Positions 8,278-15,953 of a stretch of 64,000 nt of DNA are shown here, in pieces. The notes under the pieces are model-generated. The model saw nothing but the letters and a program-made list of their open reading frames with translations. It was not told the DNA's origin and searched no databases. Numbering within the stretch: the stretch's first letter is position 1; the number at the start of each line of letters is the position of its first letter. Source of the DNA: JB111 sp049856175 (GTDB taxonomy: Bacteria; Actinomycetota; Actinomycetes; Actinomycetales; Actinomycetaceae); contig NZ_JBNDNA010000004.1 of NCBI RefSeq assembly GCF_049856175.1, positions 62,001 to 126,000 of the forward strand. Reading direction: 5' to 3'. Made by a program: the position numbers and the translations under genes.

Positions 8278-9819
8278 ATGACCTCCTCCTCCGACGCCAC
8301 CCGGTCCGCCACTCCCGCCGACGGCCAGCCCGTCGAGGACCGCGGCTCGAACCGGTCCCAGCGCCCCAGCTCGGCGGCGTTCCGTGCCTTCATCGCCGAC
8401 GGCTGGGAGGAGACGGAGGCCCCGCTGCCCGACCGCCTGCCGTCCGCGGACACGGCGGCGGCGGCGCGCGCGGCCATCTCCCTCGAGCTCCCCGGCGAGC
8501 GGCTGGTCCTCCCGGGCGGCGACCTGCGCGTGCGCAGCAACGACACGGACCACCCGTTCCGCGCCCACTCGGCGTTCGCCCACCTCACGGGCTGGGGCGC
8601 GGCGACCGAGCCCGACTCGGTGCTCGTCCTGCACCCCGAGGGCGACGGCCACGAGGGCGTCCTGTACCTCCGCCCGCGGGCCGGGAAGGACACCGAGGAG
8701 TTCTACGCCGACTCCCGGTACGGCGAGCTGTGGGTCGGGGTGCGGCCCTCCTTGGAGGAGGTCGCTGCCGCCACCGGCCTGCGCACCGCGCACATCGACA
8801 CCCTGCGGGACGACCTCGCCAAGGACGCCGGCGTCGGGCAGGTGCAGGTCCGCCTCGTCACCGGCGCCGATCGGGCGGTCACCGCGCTCGTCGACGAGGT
8901 GCGCGCGCAGGCCGGCCTCACGAGCACCGCCGGCGCGGACGCCGAGCTCACCGAGCGGCTGTCCGAGATCCGGCTCGTCAAGGACGAGTGGGAGGTCGGC
9001 GAGATCCGCTCCGCGGTCGCCGCCACCGCCCGGGGCTTCGAGGACGTGGTCCGCTCGTTCCCCCGGGCGTCCGGCCACGAGCGGGGCGAGCGCGTCGTCG
9101 AGGGGGCGTTCGCGGCCCGGGCCCGCGAGGACGGCAACGGCATGGGCTACGAGACGATCGCGGCCGCCGGCAACCACGCGAACACGCTGCACTGGATCCA
9201 CAACGACGGCGAGGTCCGGCCCGGCGACCTCCTCCTGCTCGACGCCGGCGTCGAGGTCGACTCCCTGTACACCGCCGACGTCACGCGCACGCTCCCGGTG
9301 GACGGCGTCTTCACCGAGCCGCAGCGCCGGGTCTACCAGGCGGTCCTCGACGCGGCCGACGCGGCCTTCGCCGTCGCCGCCCGGGTCGGCGAGGGCGGCG
9401 CGCGCGTCCGGTTCCGTGACGTCCACACCGCGGCGATGGAGGTCGTCGCCGCCCGCCTGGCCGAGTGGGGGATGCTGCCCGTCGACGCCGCCATGTCGCT
9501 CGAGCCCGACGGCCAGTACCACCGCCGGTGGATGGTGCACGGGACGTCGCACCACCTCGGCCTGGACGTCCACGACTGCGCGCAGGCCCGCCGGGAGATG
9601 TACCTCGACGCCGAGCTCGTCCCGGGCATGGTGTTCACGATCGAGCCCGGCCTGTACCTGCGGGCCGACGACCTCAAGGTGCCCACGGAGCTGCGTGGGA
9701 TCGGCGTGCGGATCGAGGACGACGTGCTCGTCACCGAGGACGGGGTGGAGAACCTGTCGGCCGCCCTGCCCCGCACGCCGAGCGCGATCGAGGCGTGGAT
9801 GGCAGACCTGCGCGGCTGA
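8278..9819 (+). CDS. pepP: Xaa-Pro aminopeptidase (aminopeptidase P, M24B)
   Basis: 513 aa, cytoplasmic manganese peptidase that removes an N-terminal residue preceding proline. The N-terminal creatinase-like domain (about 50-200) is followed by the pita-bread catalytic domain: LLLDAGVEVDSLYTADVTRT supplies the two metal-binding Asp, HGTSHHLGLDVHD the His, and FTIEPGLY plus IRIEDDV-type (GVRIEDDVLVT) the two Glu. Length is typical of actinobacterial AMPP. The ATG at 8278 has no Shine-Dalgarno but a -10 box six bases upstream, consistent with a leaderless message. Convergent with the isomerase-like gene. Confidence 0.92.
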   Translation: MTSSSDATRSATPADGQPVEDRGSNRSQRPSSAAFRAFIADGWEETEAPLPDRLPSADTAAAARAAISLELPGERLVLPGGDLRVRSNDTDHPFRAHSAFAHLTGWGAATEPDSVLVLHPEGDGHEGVLYLRPRAGKDTEEFYADSRYGELWVGVRPSLEEVAAATGLRTAHIDTLRDDLAKDAGVGQVQVRLVTGADRAVTALVDEVRAQAGLTSTAGADAELTERLSEIRLVKDEWEVGEIRSAVAATARGFEDVVRSFPRASGHERGERVVEGAFAARAREDGNGMGYETIAAAGNHANTLHWIHNDGEVRPGDLLLLDAGVEVDSLYTADVTRTLPVDGVFTEPQRRVYQAVLDAADAAFAVAARVGEGGARVRFRDVHTAAMEVVAARLAEWGMLPVDAAMSLEPDGQYHRRWMVHGTSHHLGLDVHDCAQARREMYLDAELVPGMVFTIEPGLYLRADDLKVPTELRGIGVRIEDDVLVTEDGVENLSAALPRTPSAIEAWMADLRG

Positions 9820-9941
9820 CCTCGCTCGCGTGGTCGACCGTCCACGACGGGGCGGCGGGTTCGTCGACCGAGCAGGCCTGCTGAGCGCCCGCCCGGTCGT
9901 CGACACCCCTGCCCGGTCCCCGAGGAACGGCCGCGCTCCGG

Positions 9942-10748
9942 CTACCCCGCTCGGTCCGCGGCCAGGTGCTCGCGCGCGAACCTGAGCGACTCCATGCACA
10001 TCGTGCGTCGCTGCAGGGACGACACCGACCGGGTGTTGATCTCCACGACCACGGAGCCGCCGAACCCGGTGTCCCGCAGGTGGGCCAGGACCTCGGCGCA
10101 CGGCTGGTTGCCGTGACCGGGCACCAGGTGCTCGTCCTTGATCGTCCCGGAGCCGTCCGTGAGATGCAGGTGCGCGAGCTTCTTCCCCAGCGAGCGGACC
10201 ATCGCCATCGTCGCCTCGGCGTCCATCCCGGAGGTCGCCGCGTGGGACAGGTCGATCGTCACCGAGCCGTAGTCGTGCTCGGTGGGGTCCCAGCCCGGTG
10301 AGTAGGCCTTGACGTGCGCGCCGCCGGCCTGGGCCTGCCAGGTGAACATGTTCTCCACGGCGAGCCGCACGCCGTCGCGCGTCGCCTCCCGCTCGGCGAC
10401 GGCGTCGACGAACTGGCGGGCGTACTTCCGCTGCCACCTGAACGGCGGGTGCAGCACGACGACGTCGGCACCCACCTGCCCCGCGAGGTCCACCGACCGG
10501 TCGACCTTCTCCCACGGGTCGCGGCCCCACACGCCCTGCGTGAGCAGCAGCGTGGGCGCGTGGATCGCGTGCACGGGCAGGCCGTACTTCCGCGACAGCG
10601 CGTTGATGAGGCGTGGCTCGCGGGACTCGGGCGCGGTGAGCACCATGATCTCCACGCCGTCGTAGCCGAGCTCCGCCGCCATGGCGAAGGTGTCCTCCAC
10701 CGACCCCGGCATGACGGAGGCCGTGGAGAGGCCGACCGGGATGCTCAC
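9942..10748 (-). CDS. Sugar phosphate isomerase/epimerase-like TIM-barrel protein
   Basis: 268 aa, xylose isomerase-like/AP endonuclease 2 superfamily. The pattern of barrel strands is visible: PVGLSTASV, DGVEIMVL, VHAIHAP, VVVLHPPFRW, RLAVENMF, VTIDLSHAA, LAHLHLTDG and VVVEINTR. Metal ligands are likely the Glu of AVENMF, the Asp of TIDLSHA, the His of HLHLTD and the Glu of VVEINTR. The substrate cannot be read from the sequence. The GTG start at 10748 overlaps the stop of the upstream stress-protein gene (GTGA), so they are co-translated. Confidence 0.78.
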   Translation of the reverse strand: MSIPVGLSTASVMPGSVEDTFAMAAELGYDGVEIMVLTAPESREPRLINALSRKYGLPVHAIHAPTLLLTQGVWGRDPWEKVDRSVDLAGQVGADVVVLHPPFRWQRKYARQFVDAVAEREATRDGVRLAVENMFTWQAQAGGAHVKAYSPGWDPTEHDYGSVTIDLSHAATSGMDAEATMAMVRSLGKKLAHLHLTDGSGTIKDEHLVPGHGNQPCAEVLAHLRDTGFGGSVVVEINTRSVSSLQRRTMCMESLRFAREHLAADRAG

Positions 10749-11650
10749 GGCTGGTCGGGCCCGCCCGCCTCGGTGGCCGGGCGGTTCTCCGCGGCCCCTC
10801 GGTGCTCGTCCGCCTCACGCAGCTGGGCCTCGGCGTGTGCGCGCTGCTCCGGGGTGAGGTCCTCGAGGCGGGCGCCGTAGCGCGGCGTGCCGTCGACGCC
10901 GGGGGCGAAGCCGGTCGGCGCCGGGCGGCCGGGCTGATCCTCGACACCGGTGTCCTGCTGCACTTCTCCGGGCGCGCTGCCGGTCCCACGGGCGCCCGGG
11001 GTCCAGGCGTCCTGGCCGCCGCCGGCCGCAGCTCCGCCGACACCGGCCGCAGCGCCGCCGGCACCCTGAGCGCCGGCGCCATAGGCACCGCCGCCGTGCG
11101 GGCCCGCGGGCCCGCCCGCGCCGGAGGGCGCCGCCTGCGCCCGGGCGGTCGTGGCGGGCGCGTCGCCGATCAGGCCCGCCGAGCTCAGGGCGGCGCGCAT
11201 CTCGTCGGCGGCCGTCGGACCGGCGATGACCACGTACCGCTTGGCGACGACCGTGCTGGCCGAGGTGAAGTCGCGGGTCTTGGGCCGGACCGCGTAGCTG
11301 ACGATGCCCAGCAGCACGCCGAAGGCCGCGCCGACGAGCACGGGGATGACGAAGTCGACGAGCCCGAAGTTCCCGATGACCAGCCACATGACCAGAGCCA
11401 TCATCAGACCGAACCAGGCTCCGGTGAGCGCGCCGGAGCCGGCCACCTTCCCGTAGTCGAGCCGCCCGGTGATGCGCTCCACGAGCCGCAGGTCCTCCCC
11501 CACGATCGACACGAGACGCACGTCGTGATCGTTGTCGGAGAGGTGGTCGACGGCCCGCTGCGCCTCCTCGTAGCTGGAGTAGGCGGAGATCTGGACCCCC
11601 GTGGGGATCGATTGCGCCTTCGCACCGAGCGGCTGGTTCGTGATGGACAT
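10745..11650 (-). CDS. General-stress-protein (YflT/GsiB17M-like) membrane protein
   Basis: 301 aa. The N-terminal domain (VQISAYSSYEEAQRAVDHLS, about 18-60) resembles the heat-induced stress protein YflT/GSP17M family. It is followed by two transmembrane helices (about 75-120: GAWFGLMMALVMWLVIGNF and PVLVGAAFGVLLGIVSYAV), a return strand (KRYVVIAGPTAADEMRAAL), then a long disordered Gly/Ala/Pro tail of about 120 residues with GAGGAAAGVGGAAAG runs. The function is unknown; the placement is beside an MgtE-like sensor. The ATG at 11650 has GATACT six bases upstream (leaderless). Confidence 0.72.
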   Translation of the reverse strand: MSITNQPLGAKAQSIPTGVQISAYSSYEEAQRAVDHLSDNDHDVRLVSIVGEDLRLVERITGRLDYGKVAGSGALTGAWFGLMMALVMWLVIGNFGLVDFVIPVLVGAAFGVLLGIVSYAVRPKTRDFTSASTVVAKRYVVIAGPTAADEMRAALSSAGLIGDAPATTARAQAAPSGAGGPAGPHGGGAYGAGAQGAGGAAAGVGGAAAGGGQDAWTPGARGTGSAPGEVQQDTGVEDQPGRPAPTGFAPGVDGTPRYGARLEDLTPEQRAHAEAQLREADEHRGAAENRPATEAGGPDQP

Positions 11651-11656
11651 GGGCCC

Positions 11657-11770
11657 AGTATCCCGCTCGCCCCGACCCGGCCGCCACCGCGCACCGCGCA
11701 CCGCGCACCGTCCGCCACCGCGCCCCGCGGGCCGTCCGCCGCGTGCGACCTGCCCGCCCGTGGTTACGCT
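11657..11770. promoter_or_regulatory. Divergent leaderless promoters, stress protein and MgtE-like gene
   Basis: GATACT on the minus strand (11662-11657) and TACGCT on the plus strand (11765-11770) each end six bases before their start codons. The region between holds three tandem copies of a CGCGCAC-type heptamer near 11692-11712, an unexplained direct repeat that could be an operator or simple slippage. Confidence 0.5.
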
Positions 11771-11776
11771 GCGCTC

Positions 11777-13087
11777 GTGACAGCCACCACGCCCCGACCG
11801 ACCACCGTCGCGCGCGTCTACGTGGCCCGGCTCGCCGGTACCGCCGTCTTCGACCCGATCGGCGACCAGGTGGGGCGGGTGCGCGACGTCGTCCTGCTCA
11901 CCCGGGTCCGGGCCGCGCCGCGCGCCGTCGGGCTCGTCGTCGAGGTGCCCGGCCGGCGCCGCATCTTCGTGCCGCTGACCCGCGTCACGGCGATCGAGCC
12001 CGGGGCCGTCATCACCACCGGATTGCTCAACCTGCGCCGGTTCCAGCCAAGAGCGGCGGAGCGCCAGGTGGTCGGCGAGCTCCTCGACCGACGGGTCACG
12101 CTGGCCGACGGCTCGGGCGAGGCGACCGTCCTCGACCTCGCGATCGAGCAGCAGCGCAACCGGGACTGGCTCGTGACGAAGGTCTTCGTCCGCCGCCACC
12201 GGCCCCGGGCGACGTTCCAGCGCGGGGAGACCCTCGTCGTCGGGATCGAGGGCATCACCGACCTCACCGGTGCGACGCTGTCCCAGGGCACCGAGTCCCT
12301 GCTCGCCCAGCTCACCGACCTCAAGCCGGCCGACGTCGGGGACGTCCTGCACGACCTGCCCGACCACCGCCGGCTCGAGGTCGCCGCCCAGCTGCCGGAC
12401 GAGCGCCTCGCCGACGTGCTCGAGGAGATGGGTGAGGACGACCGGGTCCACATCGTCTCCGGCCTCGACCTCGAGCGGGCGGCCGACGTGCTCGACGTCA
12501 TGCAGCCCGACGACGCCGCCGACCTCATGTCCGAGCTCCCCGAGTCGACGGCCGCGGCACTGCTCGAGCGGATGGAGCCGGACGAGGCGGAGGACGTGCG
12601 CCGCCTGCTGGCCTACGACGAGCACACCGCCGGCGGCCTCATGACGACCGAGCCGGTGATCCTCCCGCCGGAGGCCACCGTCGCGACGCTGCTCGCCCAC
12701 GCGCGCCGCCGCGACGTCCCCGCCGCCCTGGGTGCGCTGGTCTTCGTCGTCCGCCCACCGCTGGAGACACCGACCGGGCGGCTGCTCGGTGTTGTCCACC
12801 TCCAGCGCGCGCTGCGCGAGCCACCGGTCACGGCCGTCGGCACGCTGCTGGACACGGACATCGACCCGGTGCTGCCCACCGACGGGCTCGGGAAGGTGAC
12901 CCGCCTGCTCGCGACCTACAACCTCACCGCGCTGCCGGTGGGCGACGAGGACGGACGCCTCCTCGGCGCCGTCTCCGTCGACGACGTCCTCGACCACCTC
13001 CTGCCCGAGGACTGGCGCGAGGCCGACGGGGACGTCACCGACGAGGCCATGGACGAGAGCGTGGAGGAGCGGCGAACCGATGACTGA
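11777..13087 (+). CDS. Pore-less MgtE-like protein (PRC-barrel, MgtE_N, CBS pair)
   Basis: 436 aa. A PRC-barrel-like N-terminal part (FDPIGDQVGRVRDVVLL, about 15-140) precedes an MgtE N-terminal superhelical domain (about 170-275, with LEVAAQLPDERLADVLEEM and QPDDAADLMSELPES repeats). Two CBS domains follow (about 285-415; GGLMTTEPVILPPEATV, LLGVVHLQRAL, LPVGDEDGRLLGAVSVDDV). MgtE channels use exactly this cytosolic module to sense Mg2+, but the five pore helices are absent and the protein ends after the CBS pair. A sensor role with a separate membrane partner is inferred. GTG 11777 sits six bases after a TACGCT box. It overlaps the DUF1003 gene by 8 bases. Confidence 0.85.
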   Translation: MTATTPRPTTVARVYVARLAGTAVFDPIGDQVGRVRDVVLLTRVRAAPRAVGLVVEVPGRRRIFVPLTRVTAIEPGAVITTGLLNLRRFQPRAAERQVVGELLDRRVTLADGSGEATVLDLAIEQQRNRDWLVTKVFVRRHRPRATFQRGETLVVGIEGITDLTGATLSQGTESLLAQLTDLKPADVGDVLHDLPDHRRLEVAAQLPDERLADVLEEMGEDDRVHIVSGLDLERAADVLDVMQPDDAADLMSELPESTAAALLERMEPDEAEDVRRLLAYDEHTAGGLMTTEPVILPPEATVATLLAHARRRDVPAALGALVFVVRPPLETPTGRLLGVVHLQRALREPPVTAVGTLLDTDIDPVLPTDGLGKVTRLLATYNLTALPVGDEDGRLLGAVSVDDVLDHLLPEDWREADGDVTDEAMDESVEERRTDD

Positions 13088-13751
13088 CCGGCTCGACACA
13101 CCGACGACCAGACGCCCCCGCCTCCTGCGTCGCACGAGCGATCCCGACCGGGTCGGGCGCGTCTCGGAGTCCGTGGCGACGTTCTTCGGCACGCCGCGGT
13201 TCCTCATCTACCTCACTGTGTTCGTCGTCGTGTGGCTCGCCTGGAACACGTGGGGGCCGGCCGACCTGCGGTTCGACTCGCAGGAGTTCGGCTTCACGGT
13301 CCTGACCCTCATGCTGTCGCTCCAGGCGTCGTACTCGGCCCCGCTCATCCTGCTCGCGCAGAACCGCCAGGTCGACCGGGACCGGGTCTCGGCCGAGCAG
13401 GACCGCCAGCGGGCCGAGCGCAACCTCACCGACACCGAGTACCTCACGCGGGAGATCGCCTCGCTGCGCATGGCCGTCGGCGAGGTCGCCACCAGGGACT
13501 TCGTGCGCTCGGAGCTGCGCGACCTGCTCGCCGACGAGGTCGCCGACCGGGACCGCCGCATCGTCGAGCTCGAGAAGGAGCTGGCCGGGCTGCGCGGGAC
13601 CGTCACCGACGACGCGCACGCCCCACGGGACGACACCCGCGACGGCGCCGGACGCGCCGGCCCCGCGGGCGACGCCGGTCCGGACGCCCCCGGTCGGGGT
13701 GACCAGACGCACCGGGACGCGGGCCCGGGGCTGCCTACCATGGAGGCATGA
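13080..13751 (+). CDS. DUF1003 membrane protein
   Basis: 223 aa, DUF1003 family. After a basic N-terminus, SVATFFGTPRFLIYLTVFVVVWLAWN is the first membrane helix and GFTVLTLMLSLQASYSAPLILLAQNRQ the second with its conserved exit motif. A predicted coiled coil follows (about 95-185: VDRDRVSAEQDRQRAERNL and RDRRIVELEKELAGL), then a short disordered tail. No biochemical function is known. Its ATG lies inside the end of the MgtE-like gene (8-base overlap), so the two proteins are made together, consistent with their forming one complex. The stop overlaps the mrp start (ATGA). Confidence 0.85.
   Translation: MTDRLDTPTTRRPRLLRRTSDPDRVGRVSESVATFFGTPRFLIYLTVFVVVWLAWNTWGPADLRFDSQEFGFTVLTLMLSLQASYSAPLILLAQNRQVDRDRVSAEQDRQRAERNLTDTEYLTREIASLRMAVGEVATRDFVRSELRDLLADEVADRDRRIVELEKELAGLRGTVTDDAHAPRDDTRDGAGRAGPAGDAGPDAPGRGDQTHRDAGPGLPTMEA
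13736..13741 (+). promoter_or_regulatory. Internal -10 box for mrp
   Basis: TACCAT inside the end of the DUF1003 gene ends six bases before the mrp ATG. It would give mrp its own leaderless transcript in addition to readthrough. Confidence 0.4.
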
Positions 13752-14881
13752 CCGCCCCCACGATCGAGTCCGTCCGCGCCGAGCTGACAAAGGTCATCGA
13801 CCCCGAGATCCGCCGCCCCATCACCGAGCTGGGCATGGTGCGCAGCATCGACATCGGGGAGGCGGGTGACGTCGAGGTCGGCATCGACCTCACGACGGCG
13901 GGTTGTCCGCTGAAGGACACGATCACCCGCGACGTGACGAACGCCGTCGCCGCGCTCGACGGCGTGAGCGGCGTCAGCGTCGCGATGGGCGTCATGACCG
14001 AGGAGCAGCGCAAGGAGCTGAAGACGCAGCTCCGGGGCGGCGTGCCGGAGCCCGAGATCCCGTTCAGCAAGCCCGGCAACCTCACGCGCATCTACGCGGT
14101 GACGTCCGGCAAGGGCGGCGTGGGCAAGTCGACGGTCACCGCGAACCTCGCCACGGCGATGGCCGCGACCGGCCTCAAGGTCGGGGTCCTCGACGCCGAC
14201 ATCTACGGCTTCTCGATCCCACGCATGCTCGGGGTCGAGCTGCCACCGACCAAGGTCGACGACATGATCCTCCCGCCCGTCCAGCACGACGTGAAGGTCA
14301 TCTCGATCGGCATGTTCGTCCAGGACCGCCGCCCCGTCGTATGGCGCGGGCCGATGCTCCACCGGGCGCTGCAGCAGTTCCTCGCCGACGTCTACTGGGG
14401 GGACCTCGACGTCCTCCTCCTCGACCTTCCGCCCGGGACCGGGGACATCGCCATCTCGGTCGCGCAGCTGCTGCCCGGCTCGGAGATCCTCGTGGTCACC
14501 ACCCCGCAGGTCGCCGCCTCCGAGGTGGCCGAGCGCGCCGGCACCATCGCCGAGCAGACCCGGCAGAAGGTCGTCGGCGTCGTGGAGAACATGAGCTGGT
14601 TCGAAGGGCCCGACGGCACGCGCACCGAGCTGTTCGGCTCCGGCGGCGGTGCGGAGACGGCCCGCAGGCTCAGCGAGACGCTCGGCTACGACGTCCCGCT
14701 GCTCACCCAGCTCCCGCTGGAGGTCCCGGTCCGTGAGGCCGGCGACACCGGCGTCCCGGCGACCGTCTCCCCGGCCGCCGCGTCGTCCCCCGCGACCGTG
14801 GCCCTCCTCGACCTCGCCAGCCGCCTCGGCACCCGCGCGCGGGGACTCGCCGGCCGGTCGCTCGGCGTCACCCCGGTCTGA
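13748..14881 (+). CDS. mrp: Mrp/ApbC Fe-S cluster carrier ATPase
   Basis: 377 aa, cytoplasmic P-loop protein that binds and transfers [4Fe-4S] clusters to target enzymes. The N-terminal MIP18/DUF59 domain occupies about residues 1-80. Next come the deviant Walker A GKGGVGKST (about 120), the switch region VLDADIYGFSIPRMLG, and LLLDLPPGTGD. The CxxC of many homologues is not present: the segment after VVGVVENMSWF reads EGPDGTRTELFGSGGG. Actinobacterial Mrp proteins often lack that pair, so the cluster-binding ligands here need care. ATGA overlap with the DUF1003 gene. Confidence 0.9.
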   Translation: MTAPTIESVRAELTKVIDPEIRRPITELGMVRSIDIGEAGDVEVGIDLTTAGCPLKDTITRDVTNAVAALDGVSGVSVAMGVMTEEQRKELKTQLRGGVPEPEIPFSKPGNLTRIYAVTSGKGGVGKSTVTANLATAMAATGLKVGVLDADIYGFSIPRMLGVELPPTKVDDMILPPVQHDVKVISIGMFVQDRRPVVWRGPMLHRALQQFLADVYWGDLDVLLLDLPPGTGDIAISVAQLLPGSEILVVTTPQVAASEVAERAGTIAEQTRQKVVGVVENMSWFEGPDGTRTELFGSGGGAETARRLSETLGYDVPLLTQLPLEVPVREAGDTGVPATVSPAAASSPATVALLDLASRLGTRARGLAGRSLGVTPV

Positions 14882-14962
14882 GCGCCACCGACGCACCCGC
14901 ACACCACCCGTCGACGCGGCCACGCGTGTCGAAGAGCCACCCATGACCAAGGAGCACCGCGC

Positions 14963-15436
14963 ATGACCGCGACCGGCCTGTACCTCGAGGACCTCACGGT
15001 CGGCGACGAGATCACGAGCGCGACCTACCGCCTCGAGGCCGAGGAGATCGTGGAGTTCGGTCGCCGGTACGACCCGCAGCCCTTCCACACCGACCCCGAG
15101 GCCGCGGACGAGTCGTTCTTCCGTGGCCTGGCCGCGAGCGGGTGGCACACCGCCTCCGTGACGATGCGCCTCGTCGTCGAGAGCGTGCCGCTGGCCGCCG
15201 GCGTCATCGGCGCCGGGGCCGAGCTCGAGTGGCCGCGCCCCACGCGGCCGGGCGACACGCTCCGGGTCGTCAGCACGGTCCAGGAGATCCTGCCCTCACG
15301 CTCGCGGCCGGACCGCGGCATCGTCGTCGTGGAGTGCCGCACCCTCAACCAGGACGACGAGCTGTGCCAGCGGATGGTCACCAAGCTGGTCGTCATGCGC
15401 TCCCCCGGGTCGGTGGAGGCGCCGGCGGAGAGCTGA
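14963..15436 (+). CDS. MaoC-like (R)-specific enoyl hydratase
   Basis: 157 aa single hot-dog domain. The hydratase catalytic motif is RRYDPQPFHTDPEAA (Asp and His, about residues 34-48), followed by GLAASGWHTA. Members hydrate short enoyl-CoA or related unsaturated thioesters. The substrate cannot be told from the sequence. An AAGGAG ribosome binding site at 14948-14953 is appropriately spaced to the ATG at 14963. Convergent with tatB. Confidence 0.85.
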   Translation: MTATGLYLEDLTVGDEITSATYRLEAEEIVEFGRRYDPQPFHTDPEAADESFFRGLAASGWHTASVTMRLVVESVPLAAGVIGAGAELEWPRPTRPGDTLRVVSTVQEILPSRSRPDRGIVVVECRTLNQDDELCQRMVTKLVVMRSPGSVEAPAES

Positions 15437-15456
15437 GCCGCCGCAGGACCGACGCA

Positions 15457-15514
15457 CGGTCGGGTCGCGTCCGGGTCGGACGTCACCGACCGGTCAGGTC
15501 GCGTCCGGGTCGAA
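15457..15514. repeat. Direct repeat copying the tatB 3' end
   Basis: Bases 15491-15514 contain the tatB stop and final codons. Bases 15457-15480, beyond the stop, match them with two differences in 24. One difference destroys the stop triplet in the outer copy. Confidence 0.6.
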
Positions 15515-15928
15515 CGGCGCCGGGCGGGTCGGGTCGACCGGGTCGGCCCGCGGACGCTCCGGTGCGCCGTCCGGGTACCCGGCAGTGCCGGCGAGGCCCG
15601 ACGCCACCGACCCCGCGGCGGCACCCGAGGCGCCGGAGGACGCCCCCGTGTACTCGGCCGGCGTGGCAGGACGGGCGGTGCGCGCCGGCTCCTTCATGGC
15701 GTCGGCGACGATCCGGCGCGGATCGTACTGTCGCGGGTCGAGGGACTTGAGGTCGTCCAGGTCGTCGCCGAGCTCGGCACGCACCTTGTCCCCGGTGTCC
15801 CGGGCGACGGCCACCACGCGCCGCACGACCCGCGCGAGCTGGCGCGAGAGCTCCGGCAGCTTCTCCGGTCCGACGACGAGGAAGCCCACGAGCAGCAGGA
15901 CGACGAGCTCGCTCCCGCTGATCCCCAT
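15494..15928 (-). CDS. tatB: Twin-arginine translocase subunit TatB
   Basis: 144 aa. The N-terminal membrane anchor with the Tat hinge is clear: SELVVLLLVGFLVVGPEKLPEL (Gly-Pro at about 20-21). An amphipathic helix follows (SRQLARVVRRVVAVARDTGDKVR) and then a disordered Pro/Ala-rich tail. TatB passes folded substrates to the TatC receptor at the membrane. It lies downstream of htrA as in other actinomycetes and has its own TAGGAT box eight bases before the ATG. A near copy of the last 24 bases of the gene occurs again 34 bases downstream (15457-15480). Confidence 0.9.
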   Translation of the reverse strand: MGISGSELVVLLLVGFLVVGPEKLPELSRQLARVVRRVVAVARDTGDKVRAELGDDLDDLKSLDPRQYDPRRIVADAMKEPARTARPATPAEYTGASSGASGAAAGSVASGLAGTAGYPDGAPERPRADPVDPTRPAPFDPDAT

Positions 15929-15936
15929 GGCACCCC

Positions 15937-15942
15937 ATCCTA
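15937..15942 (-). promoter_or_regulatory. -10 box for tatB
   Basis: TAGGAT on the minus strand in the 25-base gap between htrA and tatB, eight bases before the tatB ATG. It suggests that tatB does not depend entirely on htrA transcription. Confidence 0.45.
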
Positions 15943-15953
15943 GGCGGGGGGCA

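Noticed and set aside
14943..14966. Seven-codon leader peptide (MTKEHRA) ending at the MaoC start
   Set aside because: The overlap with the ATG is neat but there are no codons for a regulatory amino acid run, and its AAGGAG segment is simply the ribosome binding site of the MaoC gene.
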